NCBI GenBank assembly: GCA_030638405.1
Contig: DAOWER010000035.1
Coordinates: 1-11,466, forward strand
Reading direction: 5' to 3'
DNA from: Candidatus Eiseniibacteriota bacterium
Lineage (GTDB): Bacteria; Joyebacterota; Joyebacteria; Joyebacterales; Joyebacteraceae
Length of the DNA stretch: 11,466 nucleotides
Part shown: positions 1 to 5,577 of the stretch, piece by piece
Layout: each line of letters begins with the position of its first letter
Numbering within the stretch: position 1 is the first letter of the stretch
The notes under the pieces: generated by a model
What the model was told of the DNA's origin: nothing
What the model saw: only the letters and a program-made list of their open reading frames with translations
Database searches by the model: none
Made by a program: the position numbers and the translations under genes

Positions 1-1
1 C

Positions 2-1012
2 AGGTTGTTCCGCTCTGAGGCGCCGTACTACGAGCGCCCGGTGCTCGTGATGAACAAGGAGGCACGTCACGTCATAACGAGACGCGAGTCGGTCGACGAG
101 GTCCCCAACTACTTCGCGCGTGACCTGGCGGACGGGACGCTCCGACAGCTGACCTTCTTCCCACATCCCACTCCGCAGCTCGCCGGCATCCAGAAGGAGC
201 TCATCCGTTACAAGCGTGAGGACGGACTGGACCTGACGGCGACGCTCTACACACCCGCGGGTTACGATCCCGCGGTAGACGGCCCGCTCCCTATGATGAT
301 GTGGGCATACCCGCGCGAGTTCAAGAGCGCGGACGCCGCCGGGCAGGTCGACGACTCGCCGTACAGATTCGACTGGGTCGGCTGGTGGTCGCCCGTGCTG
401 TGGCTCACACAGGGCTACGCCGCACTGGACGGTCCAACGATGCCCATCATCGGTGAGGGCGACGCGGAGCCGAACGACACGTACGTCGAACAGCTGGTCG
501 CGAGCGCACAGGCGGCAGCGGACGAGGTTGTCAGGCGCGGCGTTGCCGACCGGCACCGCATCGCGATCGGCGGTCACTCCTACGGTGCGTTCATGGCGGC
601 GAACCTGCTCGCGCACTCCGACATCTTCGCAGCCGGGCTTCCGAGGACCGGCGCCTACAACCGGACACTGACCCCGTTCGGCTTCCAGGCCGAGGATCGA
701 TCGCTGTGGGAGGCGCCCGAGGTCTACTTCGAGATGTCGCCATTCATGCACGCGGACAAGATCAACGAGCCCATCCTTCTGGTGCACGGTGAGGAGGACA
801 GCAACCCCGGGACGTTCCCGATGCAGAGTGAGCGGTTCTACGCCGCGCTCAAGGGGCATGGCGCTACTGTCAGGCTCGTCATGTTCCCTCACGAGAGCCA
901 CAGCTACCGCGCGCGCGAGTCGCTGCTTCATCTCCTGTGGGAGACGCAGGAGTGGCTGGACGAGTACGTCAAGAACGCGCCCGCGCCGGGACAGACAAGG
1001 AGAGAGCAGTGA
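2..1012 (+). CDS. Glutamyl endopeptidase, S9 prolyl oligopeptidase family (3' part, C-terminal catalytic domain)
   Basis: This is the C-terminal part of a serine peptidase of family S9, most like the S9D glutamyl endopeptidases known from plant chloroplasts and bacteria, which cleave peptides after glutamate. The 5' end lies outside the window; the frame is open from base 2, so the TTG at 5 is probably internal. Visible marks are the alpha/beta-hydrolase nucleophile elbow GGHSYGAF (Ser codon 578-580), the acid in HGEEDSNPG (Asp codon 797-799) and the catalytic His in HESHSY (codon 899-901). The stretches AYPREFKSADAAGQV, IIGEGD and LTPFGFQ are typical of the glutamyl endopeptidase subgroup. 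Whole members are about 800-900 residues, so the N-terminal beta-propeller should lie upstream. Its TGA overlaps the GTG of the PAS gene by four bases, so the two are probably translationally coupled. Confidence 0.92.
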   Translation, partial: RLFRSEAPYYERPVLVMNKEARHVITRRESVDEVPNYFARDLADGTLRQLTFFPHPTPQLAGIQKELIRYKREDGLDLTATLYTPAGYDPAVDGPLPMMMWAYPREFKSADAAGQVDDSPYRFDWVGWWSPVLWLTQGYAALDGPTMPIIGEGDAEPNDTYVEQLVASAQAAADEVVRRGVADRHRIAIGGHSYGAFMAANLLAHSDIFAAGLPRTGAYNRTLTPFGFQAEDRSLWEAPEVYFEMSPFMHADKINEPILLVHGEEDSNPGTFPMQSERFYAALKGHGATVRLVMFPHESHSYRARESLLHLLWETQEWLDEYVKNAPAPGQTRREQ

Positions 1013-1338
1013 CCGATACCACTCTGCCGGCACGGATCCTCGACAGCCTCGTCGACCCCGTGCTCTTCGCTGACATCAAGCACACGGTCGTCTACATGAA
1101 CAGCGCCGCCGTCGACCACTACACCGGAGGCGAGTCGCTGATGGGGACGTCGCTTCTCGACTGCCACAACGAGGACTCACAGAAGGTGATGATCGAGGTC
1201 CTCGCTGCGCTTCGGGCCGGTGAGGAGGAGCGGCTCATCTCCGATGATGAGAAGAGACGCATCTACATGCGGGCGGTGCGCGACGAGGCGGGCGAGGTCG
1301 TCGGCTACTACGAACGGTACGAGCCGAAGACCGTGTAG
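1009..1338 (+). CDS. Single-domain PAS sensor-like protein
   Basis: A 109-residue protein that is little more than one PAS fold. The start (LPARILDSLVDPVLFADIKH) has the usual PAS opening helix and first strand, followed by VVYMNSAA, the conserved DCHN (residues 51-54) and a C-terminal strand pair KRRIYMRAV and YYERYEP. This looks like the PAS domain that follows hemerythrin-like modules in DUF438 proteins, but here it stands alone with no kinase, GGDEF or DNA-binding output domain. Its ligand and partner are unknown; single PAS proteins often bind a small molecule or dock on another protein. GTG at 1009 is chosen because AAGGAG at 997-1002 sits six bases upstream and the start overlaps the peptidase stop. 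Family assignment is good; function is inference. Confidence 0.82.
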   Translation: MTDTTLPARILDSLVDPVLFADIKHTVVYMNSAAVDHYTGGESLMGTSLLDCHNEDSQKVMIEVLAALRAGEEERLISDDEKRRIYMRAVRDEAGEVVGYYERYEPKTV

Positions 1339-1394
1339 AATCGTACTACCAGGGTCACGCCCGACCCGTCGCCGCGGATGGAAGGAGGAGGAAC

Positions 1395-2705
1395 ATGAAA
1401 GTGACCAAATCGCGCGGAGTGGTCTCGCTGCTTGTGTTCGCCGTGCTGGCGGTCCCCATGACGGCCGGGTGCGGTGGCGAGGAGCCGGCGGCCGTGAGCG
1501 AGGCCGGGGGTGCGGCAGGAAACGAAGCCACGGTCGAGGCTTCCCGTGAGGACGTCGCGGCGCTGGCCGAAGGTGGGAACGAGTTCGCGTTTGACCTCTA
1601 CGCCGAACTCGCCGGAGACGGCAACCTTTTCTTCTCGCCCTACAGCATCTCGACGGCGCTCGCCATGACCGCCGCGGGCGCGCGTGGTAACACCGAGCGC
1701 GAGATGGCAACGGTGCTGCACTTCCCGACGGAAGACGTCGCGGGTAAGGCCTCGTTCATCAGCCGTGAGCGTGTCGTGGCCTCGTTCGGTTCTCTTCAGG
1801 AGGACCTGGTCGCCTCCCGCGAGACGCGCGGCTACGAACTCCACATCGCCAACAGTCTCTGGGGGCAGGAGGGCTATCCTTTCAAGGAGTCCTTCCTGGA
1901 TCTCGTTGCGGAGCACTTCGGCGGCGGGTTCAACGTCGCGGACTTCGTGCGCAACGCGGAGGTGGAGAGAGTCAGGATCAACGCGTGGGTGGAGGAGGCG
2001 ACCCGCGAGAAGATCGAGGATCTCATTCCTCCGGGCGGGGTAGACTCACTGACCGCACTGGTGCTGACGAACGCCGTCTACTTCAAGGGCCAGTGGGTGT
2101 CGAGGTTCGACGAGAAGAGCACCAGGGACGCCGCCTTCCACGGGACCCGTGGCGACGCGACCGTCCCGATGATGTACCAGAAGGCTGACTTCCAGTACTT
2201 CGAGGACGACGTCGTCCAGGTGCTGGAGATGCCGTACGTGGGCGAGGATGTCTCGATGCTCGTGCTTCTCCCGCGTGTCGGCGGTCCGCGGAGCCTCGAG
2301 GTGCTCGGGGCGAGCCTTACCAGCGAGATGCTCTCCGACTGGTCCGGGCGCCTCCGGGAGCAGGACGTCAAGGTCTACTTCCCGCGATTCGAGATGACCT
2401 GGGGCAGCGAGGACTTCTCCCGGGTTCTGGCAGCACTCGGCATCCGCGACGCGTTCGGGGAGAGGGCCGACTTCTCGGGCATGAGCGATCTCGGGGACCT
2501 CTTCGTCGGCCCGGTCTTTCACAAGGCCTTCGTCGCCGTCAACGAGGAGGGAACGGAGGCCGCCGCGGCGACCGCGGTGGTGATGAAGCGGCTGGCAATC
2601 CAGGAAGAGACGATTTTCAGGGCCGACCATCCGTTCCTGTTCGTCATTCGCGACGACGCCACGGGCAGCATTCTCTTCATGGGTCGCGTGGCCGACCTGG
2701 ACTAG
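1395..2705 (+). CDS. Serpin-family protease inhibitor with probable lipoprotein signal
   Basis: A 436-residue serpin, a suicide inhibitor that traps serine (sometimes cysteine) proteases after cleavage of its reactive loop. An N-terminal signal peptide ends in MTAGC, so Cys26 could be lipidated and the protein anchored outside the cytoplasm; the Thr at -3 makes the lipobox imperfect. The serpin fold begins near residue 60 (NEFAFDLYAEL, then NLFFSPYSISTALAM and GARGNT). The hinge at residues 384-394 is EEGTEAAAATA, the small-residue pattern needed for loop insertion, so it should be inhibitory. Counting from Gly386 as P15 puts P1 at Leu400, with Arg at P2 and Lys at P3. The serpin signature FRADHPFLFVIRDD closes the protein. 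GGAGGAGG stands just before the ATG. The gene follows the PAS gene by 56 bases; the target protease is unknown. Confidence 0.95.
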   Translation: MKVTKSRGVVSLLVFAVLAVPMTAGCGGEEPAAVSEAGGAAGNEATVEASREDVAALAEGGNEFAFDLYAELAGDGNLFFSPYSISTALAMTAAGARGNTEREMATVLHFPTEDVAGKASFISRERVVASFGSLQEDLVASRETRGYELHIANSLWGQEGYPFKESFLDLVAEHFGGGFNVADFVRNAEVERVRINAWVEEATREKIEDLIPPGGVDSLTALVLTNAVYFKGQWVSRFDEKSTRDAAFHGTRGDATVPMMYQKADFQYFEDDVVQVLEMPYVGEDVSMLVLLPRVGGPRSLEVLGASLTSEMLSDWSGRLREQDVKVYFPRFEMTWGSEDFSRVLAALGIRDAFGERADFSGMSDLGDLFVGPVFHKAFVAVNEEGTEAAAATAVVMKRLAIQEETIFRADHPFLFVIRDDATGSILFMGRVADLD

Positions 2706-2717
2706 CGGGCGTCGATT

Positions 2718-2736
2718 CGAACACGCGCGGTCCACG
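2718..2736 (+). repeat. 19-bp direct repeat, copy 1
   Basis: CGAACACGCGCGGTCCACG occurs here and again, identically, at 2761-2779, a period of 43 bp. Both copies lie in the non-coding gap between the serpin stop and the acyltransferase start. A GC-rich inverted repeat (CGCCGG, GG, CCGGCG) at 2737-2750 lies between them. Confidence 0.85.
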
Positions 2737-2750
2737 CGCCGGGGCCGGCG
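2737..2750 (+). other. GC-rich hairpin downstream of the serpin gene
   Basis: CGCCGG and CCGGCG form a perfect 6-bp inverted repeat separated by GG; a realistic hairpin would open the inner pairs. It starts 32 bases after the serpin stop and could slow or end transcription, but no run of T follows, so it is not a typical intrinsic terminator. Confidence 0.35.
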
Positions 2751-2760
2751 AGCGGCGACA

Positions 2761-2779
2761 CGAACACGCGCGGTCCACG
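2761..2779 (+). repeat. 19-bp direct repeat, copy 2
   Basis: Second identical copy of CGAACACGCGCGGTCCACG. This copy also sits inside a GACACG ... CGTGTC inverted repeat (2757-2762 with 2778-2783) and ends five bases before the AGGAGGGG ribosome binding site of the acyltransferase gene, so folding here could affect its translation. Confidence 0.85.
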
Positions 2780-2799
2780 TGTCAGGAGGGGCAGGCCGG

Positions 2800-3495
2800 A
2801 TGGCTCGAGAGCGTTCCCGACTGAGCAGCTTCAGACGTCGCGTAACCCGCTCGGACGCGTTTGTGGGGTTCGTCTCGTCCGTGTCGAGCCTGTTGATTCG
2901 AGCGTACGCGCGGACCCTGCGGATCGAGAGGGACGTCCATGCGGAGACCGCGGCGCTCGATCCGGCGAAGGTGCTCTACGCGTTCTGGCACGGCCGGCAG
3001 TTCCTTCTGGTCCCGTCGTTCCGCCACCAGGGCGTGGCCGTCATGACCGACCTCTCGTGGGCCGGCAGGGTCCAGGCCGGCATCATGACCAGACTGGGCT
3101 ACCCCGTCATCAGAGGTTCGAGCAGGCGGCGCCCCGTCAGGGCGCTGGCCGAGATGAAGCGGACTCTGGAGTCGGGGTGCTCAGCGGCGTTCGCCGTCGA
3201 CGGGCCCAGCGGGCCCATGTACAGGTCGAAGCCCGGGATTCTCTATCTGGCGCAGAAGCTCGGCTACCCCATCGTGCCCGTCGCCACGACAGCGCGTCCA
3301 TCGTGGAGGATCGGCAGCACGTGGTGCCTTTACATGATGCCCGCACCGTTCTCGAGGTGCCTCATCGCAATGGGCAAGCCGCTGGCGAGCGCGGCGGACG
3401 GCGGGCTCGAGCTGGAGGAGCTGGACAGCGCACTGATGGAACTGACCGAGGCCGCCGACGAGAAGGTGGGACTGGCATGTCAGACAAGATCCTGA
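2800..3495 (+). CDS. Lysophospholipid acyltransferase family protein (DUF374 type)
   Basis: A 231-residue protein of the DUF374 group, relatives of acyltransferases that load acyl chains onto glycerolipids or lipid A. It probably acts at the cytoplasmic membrane. Seen in the sequence: a basic N-terminus then a hydrophobic stretch (about residues 20-36), the WHGR motif with the presumed catalytic His64, RGSS at 105-108, and the substrate-site motif DGPSGP at 134-139, followed by KPGILYLAQKLGYPIVPV. The usual HX4D of PlsC is replaced by the WHGR layout typical of DUF374. ATG 2800 is preferred over the GTG at 2779 because AGGAGGGG (2784-2791) lies eight bases before it. The last 19 bases overlap msrB in another frame. 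The acyl acceptor cannot be read from the sequence. Confidence 0.87.
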   Translation: MARERSRLSSFRRRVTRSDAFVGFVSSVSSLLIRAYARTLRIERDVHAETAALDPAKVLYAFWHGRQFLLVPSFRHQGVAVMTDLSWAGRVQAGIMTRLGYPVIRGSSRRRPVRALAEMKRTLESGCSAAFAVDGPSGPMYRSKPGILYLAQKLGYPIVPVATTARPSWRIGSTWCLYMMPAPFSRCLIAMGKPLASAADGGLELEELDSALMELTEAADEKVGLACQTRS

Positions 3496-3875
3496 AGACG
3501 GACGACGAGTGGAAGAGAATCCTGACGGAGGAGCAGTTCAGGGTCCTTCGGGAGAAGGGCACCGAGACACCGAACTCGGGGAAGTACTATCGCTTCCACA
3601 AGCACGGCGTGTTCCTCTGCGCGGCGTGCGGCAACGAGCTCTTCAGCTCGGAGACGAAGTTCGAATCGGGTACCGGGTGGCCGAGCTTCTGGGCGGCCGT
3701 CTCCAGCGACAACGTCGAGACGGCGCCCGACCGCTCCCTGGACCGGGAGCGCACGGAGGTCCTCTGCGCCAGATGCGGGGGGCACCTCGGTCACGTGTTC
3801 GCCGACGGCCCCGAGCCGACCGGGATGCGCTACTGCATCAACTCGGTGTCGCTGGGGTTCAGGGAAGAGGAGTAG
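3477..3875 (+). CDS. msrB: Peptide-methionine (R)-S-oxide reductase MsrB
   Basis: A 132-residue, full-length single-domain MsrB, which reduces the R form of methionine sulfoxide in oxidised proteins using thioredoxin. Four zinc-binding cysteines are in place (Cys48 and Cys51 in CAACG, Cys97 and Cys100 in CARCGGH). The catalytic cysteine is Cys120 in RYCINSVSL, and the HLGHVF motif is intact. The position that is the resolving Cys in enzymes such as E. coli MsrB (SGCGWPSF) is Thr66 here (SGTGWPSF), so recycling must go directly through thioredoxin or use another cysteine; this is a known variant. There is no signal peptide, so it is cytoplasmic. It starts inside the acyltransferase gene (19-base overlap), with AAGGTGG at 3463-3469 as a modest ribosome binding site. 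Confidence 0.96.
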   Translation: MSDKILKTDDEWKRILTEEQFRVLREKGTETPNSGKYYRFHKHGVFLCAACGNELFSSETKFESGTGWPSFWAAVSSDNVETAPDRSLDRERTEVLCARCGGHLGHVFADGPEPTGMRYCINSVSLGFREEE

Positions 3876-3896
3876 GGTGGAGGGACGGCGGGCGCG

Positions 3897-5312
3897 TCAG
3901 CTCTCAGGCAGCTTCGGCCTCACCATGACGACCTTCTCGCGCGCTACGATCGCCAGACCGGGCTTTCCGCCGCGCACCTTCCTCACGTGCCGCTTCTCCG
4001 TGTAGCAGACCGAGACCTTCGACGACTTGCCGGCCTTGCTGTGAAACGCCGCGATCGCGGCGGCCTCCAGAATAGCCTGCTTGTCCGGCTCCGCCTTGTG
4101 TCCGGACTTCTTCAGGACGACGTGCGAGCCGGCGACCTGCCTCGCGTGGAACCACAGGTCGTCAGGACGCGCCATCTTGTGGGTCAAGAGGTCGTTGTCC
4201 TGGTTTGACTTCCCGACGAGGACCTCCCAGCCGCCCGAGATCCTGTAGGTCCTGAATCTGACGCGCTCCTTCGGCGCGTTCCTGTCCACGACCTTCGGCG
4301 CGGTCGGCAGGAAGCGCTCCTCGAACACGGCGAGCTCATCGGCTGACGCGCCGGCGAGCGACTCCGCCACCTTCTGGAGCTCCGCGGCCTTCCCCTCCAG
4401 CTCTCCCAGACGGACGGGCGCCCGTTTGCTCCTGCGCTCGGCCTTGCGCGCGCGTCGGAAGAGGGCCTCGGCGTTCTGCCGCGGACCGAGCTTGGGGTCG
4501 AGCTCGATCACGACGGGTGTAGAGCCGTCGTAGTCCGTGAGGGTGACGTTCGCCTTCCCTCGTCGGATCTCGGCCTGACGCGTCAGCAGCAGCTGGCCCA
4601 TATGCCGGTACGCGTCGGCATTCTCCGAGTCGTCGATCTCGACCTGGACCTTGTCCATCGCCCGGCGCGTTCGCTTCAGGCGACGCTCCACGATCCGTTC
4701 GAGCGCGTCGCGTCGCCGCGTCAGGTCCAGCTCCGGCCACAGCTCGGTGAACATGAAGCAGGCGGCGGCGTTCAGCGACTCGAACCCGCGCGTTTCCTCC
4801 GCGGGCTCGTTGCGGTCCTCGAAGGACAGCCTGGCGTGTGGCCTGCCCCGGTCGTCATGCCACCTGGCGACCGTCGGTGCGGTCGCGGCGGTCTCTGGGG
4901 CAGCGGAAGCCTCGCTCCCGTGCGCGGCCGTTAGAGACAGCGATGGACTGCGCCCGAGGTCGATGGTCAGCCATCTGTCGATCGTGCGGCCCACCTGGCC
5001 GGTCCACCTGAGGTGGGCGATCGCTCCGGGCCGGTCGTCGAGCGGGGCGAGGGACACGAGCGTGGAGCCGCGCAGCTGCGAGGCGAACGTCGGTGCGCCC
5101 GCGCTCCCCGGTGCGGGTGCGAGTCCCGGATCGTCCAGGAGGAAGACGATCGGCAGGGCCTTCAACGTGACCACGCCGAGGAACAGGCGGCGCTCACCTG
5201 CCAGCTCAAGGAGCAGGCAGTCTGCGCCGGGAGCTACGACATCCGTTACCCTGGCCCCGGCTACCCGTGGGCCGATCTCAGCGAGGAGCTTCCGTGCCGT
5301 CGTGGAATCCAA
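3897..5312 (-). CDS. NFACT / RqcH-family ribosome quality-control protein (fibronectin-binding-protein A homologue), short form
   Basis: A 471-residue NFACT protein. Bacterial RqcH binds stalled 50S subunits with peptidyl-tRNA and recruits alanyl-tRNA to add Ala tails that mark the nascent chain for decay. The N-terminal NFACT-N part covers about residues 1-125 and keeps an Asp-Arg pair (Asp93-Arg94 in LDDRPG) at the place of the DR motif needed for tailing in B. subtilis RqcH. A basic, helical, probably coiled-coil region spans about 195-325. The NFACT-R (DUF814) domain begins near 352, with YRISGGWEVLVGKSNQDND, LTHKMARPDDLWFHA and GSHVVLK. It is about 100 residues shorter than usual; the helix-hairpin-helix middle seems reduced. 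The TTG start is supported by GGAG six bases upstream, and no ATG or GTG lies nearby upstream in frame. It is convergent with msrB (21-base gap) and divergent from yicC. Confidence 0.88.
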   Translation of the reverse strand: MDSTTARKLLAEIGPRVAGARVTDVVAPGADCLLLELAGERRLFLGVVTLKALPIVFLLDDPGLAPAPGSAGAPTFASQLRGSTLVSLAPLDDRPGAIAHLRWTGQVGRTIDRWLTIDLGRSPSLSLTAAHGSEASAAPETAATAPTVARWHDDRGRPHARLSFEDRNEPAEETRGFESLNAAACFMFTELWPELDLTRRRDALERIVERRLKRTRRAMDKVQVEIDDSENADAYRHMGQLLLTRQAEIRRGKANVTLTDYDGSTPVVIELDPKLGPRQNAEALFRRARKAERRSKRAPVRLGELEGKAAELQKVAESLAGASADELAVFEERFLPTAPKVVDRNAPKERVRFRTYRISGGWEVLVGKSNQDNDLLTHKMARPDDLWFHARQVAGSHVVLKKSGHKAEPDKQAILEAAAIAAFHSKAGKSSKVSVCYTEKRHVRKVRGGKPGLAIVAREKVVMVRPKLPES

Positions 5313-5375
5313 GTCGTGCTCCAGTGTCGGTGCGCCGCAAGCAGCGGGGGAGACCCGCAGGCATGCCGCGCCGGC

Positions 5376-5391
5376 GGCGCGCGGACGCGCC
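5376..5391 (-). other. Hairpin in the leader of the NFACT gene
   Basis: GGCGCG, a CGGA loop on the plus strand, and CGCGCC make a perfect 6-bp stem with a tetraloop-sized loop. It would lie in the 5' untranslated region of the minus-strand NFACT gene if that gene starts from the candidate promoter at 5414-5442. Function unknown. Confidence 0.3.
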
Positions 5392-5413
5392 TCAAGGTCT
5401 CGGGCAACGCTCC

Positions 5414-5442
5414 AGTTTACGGCAGGTGAGCGGCGCAGTCCA
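5414..5442 (-). promoter_or_regulatory. Candidate weak sigma-70 promoter for the NFACT gene
   Basis: Read on the minus strand, TGGACT (5442-5437) and TAAACT (5419-5414) are spaced by 17 bases, each four of six matches to the consensus -35 and -10. A transcript would begin near 5407 and have a leader of about 95 bases to the TTG start. In such GC-rich DNA this is only a plausible candidate. Confidence 0.25.
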
Positions 5443-5476
5443 GAGACGGCACCGACATCGGTCAGCCTAATCGCAC

Positions 5477-5496
5477 AATCGCCCGAAATCGCCTGA
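5477..5496 (+). repeat. Two tandem 10-bp units upstream of the yicC promoter
   Basis: AATCGCCCGA is followed at once by AATCGCCTGA, one mismatch in ten. The 10-bp period puts both units on the same DNA face, and the pair ends 15 bases before the -35 box, so it could be an activator site; this is inference from position only. Confidence 0.4.
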
Positions 5497-5511
5497 AAGC
5501 TCTGGATTTCG

Positions 5512-5540
5512 TTGACTGGCCCGGGCTCAGCAAGTATGAT
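5512..5540 (+). promoter_or_regulatory. Sigma-70 promoter of the yicC operon
   Basis: TTGACT at 5512-5517 and TATGAT at 5535-5540 are separated by exactly 17 bases, each five of six matches to the consensus. Transcription should begin near 5547, giving a leader of about 30 bases that contains the AAGGAGG ribosome binding site at 5564-5570. This is the best promoter in the window and explains why the open frame upstream of the yicC GTG is not coding. Confidence 0.8.
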
Positions 5541-5545
5541 ACTTG
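5531..5545 (+). promoter_or_regulatory. Palindromic operator candidate on the -10 box
   Basis: CAAGTATGATACTTG is a perfect inverted repeat of 7-bp arms around one central base and contains the whole TATGAT -10 box. A dimeric repressor bound here would block RNA polymerase. The binding protein is unknown; RemA from this operon is one candidate, by inference only. A GCCCGGGC palindrome (5519-5526) lies in the spacer as well. Confidence 0.5.
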
Positions 5546-5577
5546 TTCATCGTGATTTCCCGGAAGGAGGAAGGCCC

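Noticed and set aside
1336..1341. TAGAAT as a -10 box for the serpin gene
   Set aside because: Five of six matches, but no acceptable -35 hexamer 15-18 bases upstream; not enough to call a promoter.
2706..2799. CRISPR array from the repeated 19-mer
   Set aside because: Only two copies, 24-base spacing that includes a hairpin, and no cas genes nearby.
3057..3476. MsrB fused to an upstream domain in the same frame
   Set aside because: The upstream part is the shadow of the acyltransferase gene, whose motifs are clear in the other frame; MsrB begins at ATG 3477.
4651..5496. Long open frame on the plus strand opposite the NFACT gene
   Set aside because: It is Arg/Ser-rich without motifs, and the minus strand carries a recognised protein with conserved domains.
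5313..5511. tRNA or known riboswitch in the divergent region
   Set aside because: Searched by eye for a T-loop (GGTTCGAATCC-like), CCA end and cloverleaf stems, and for familiar riboswitch cores; none seen.
5512..5577. Longer yicC reading frame from TTG 5512 or ATG 5536
   Set aside because: Those codons are the -35 box and part of the -10 box of a strong promoter; GTG 5578 has a perfect ribosome binding site and matches the family start.
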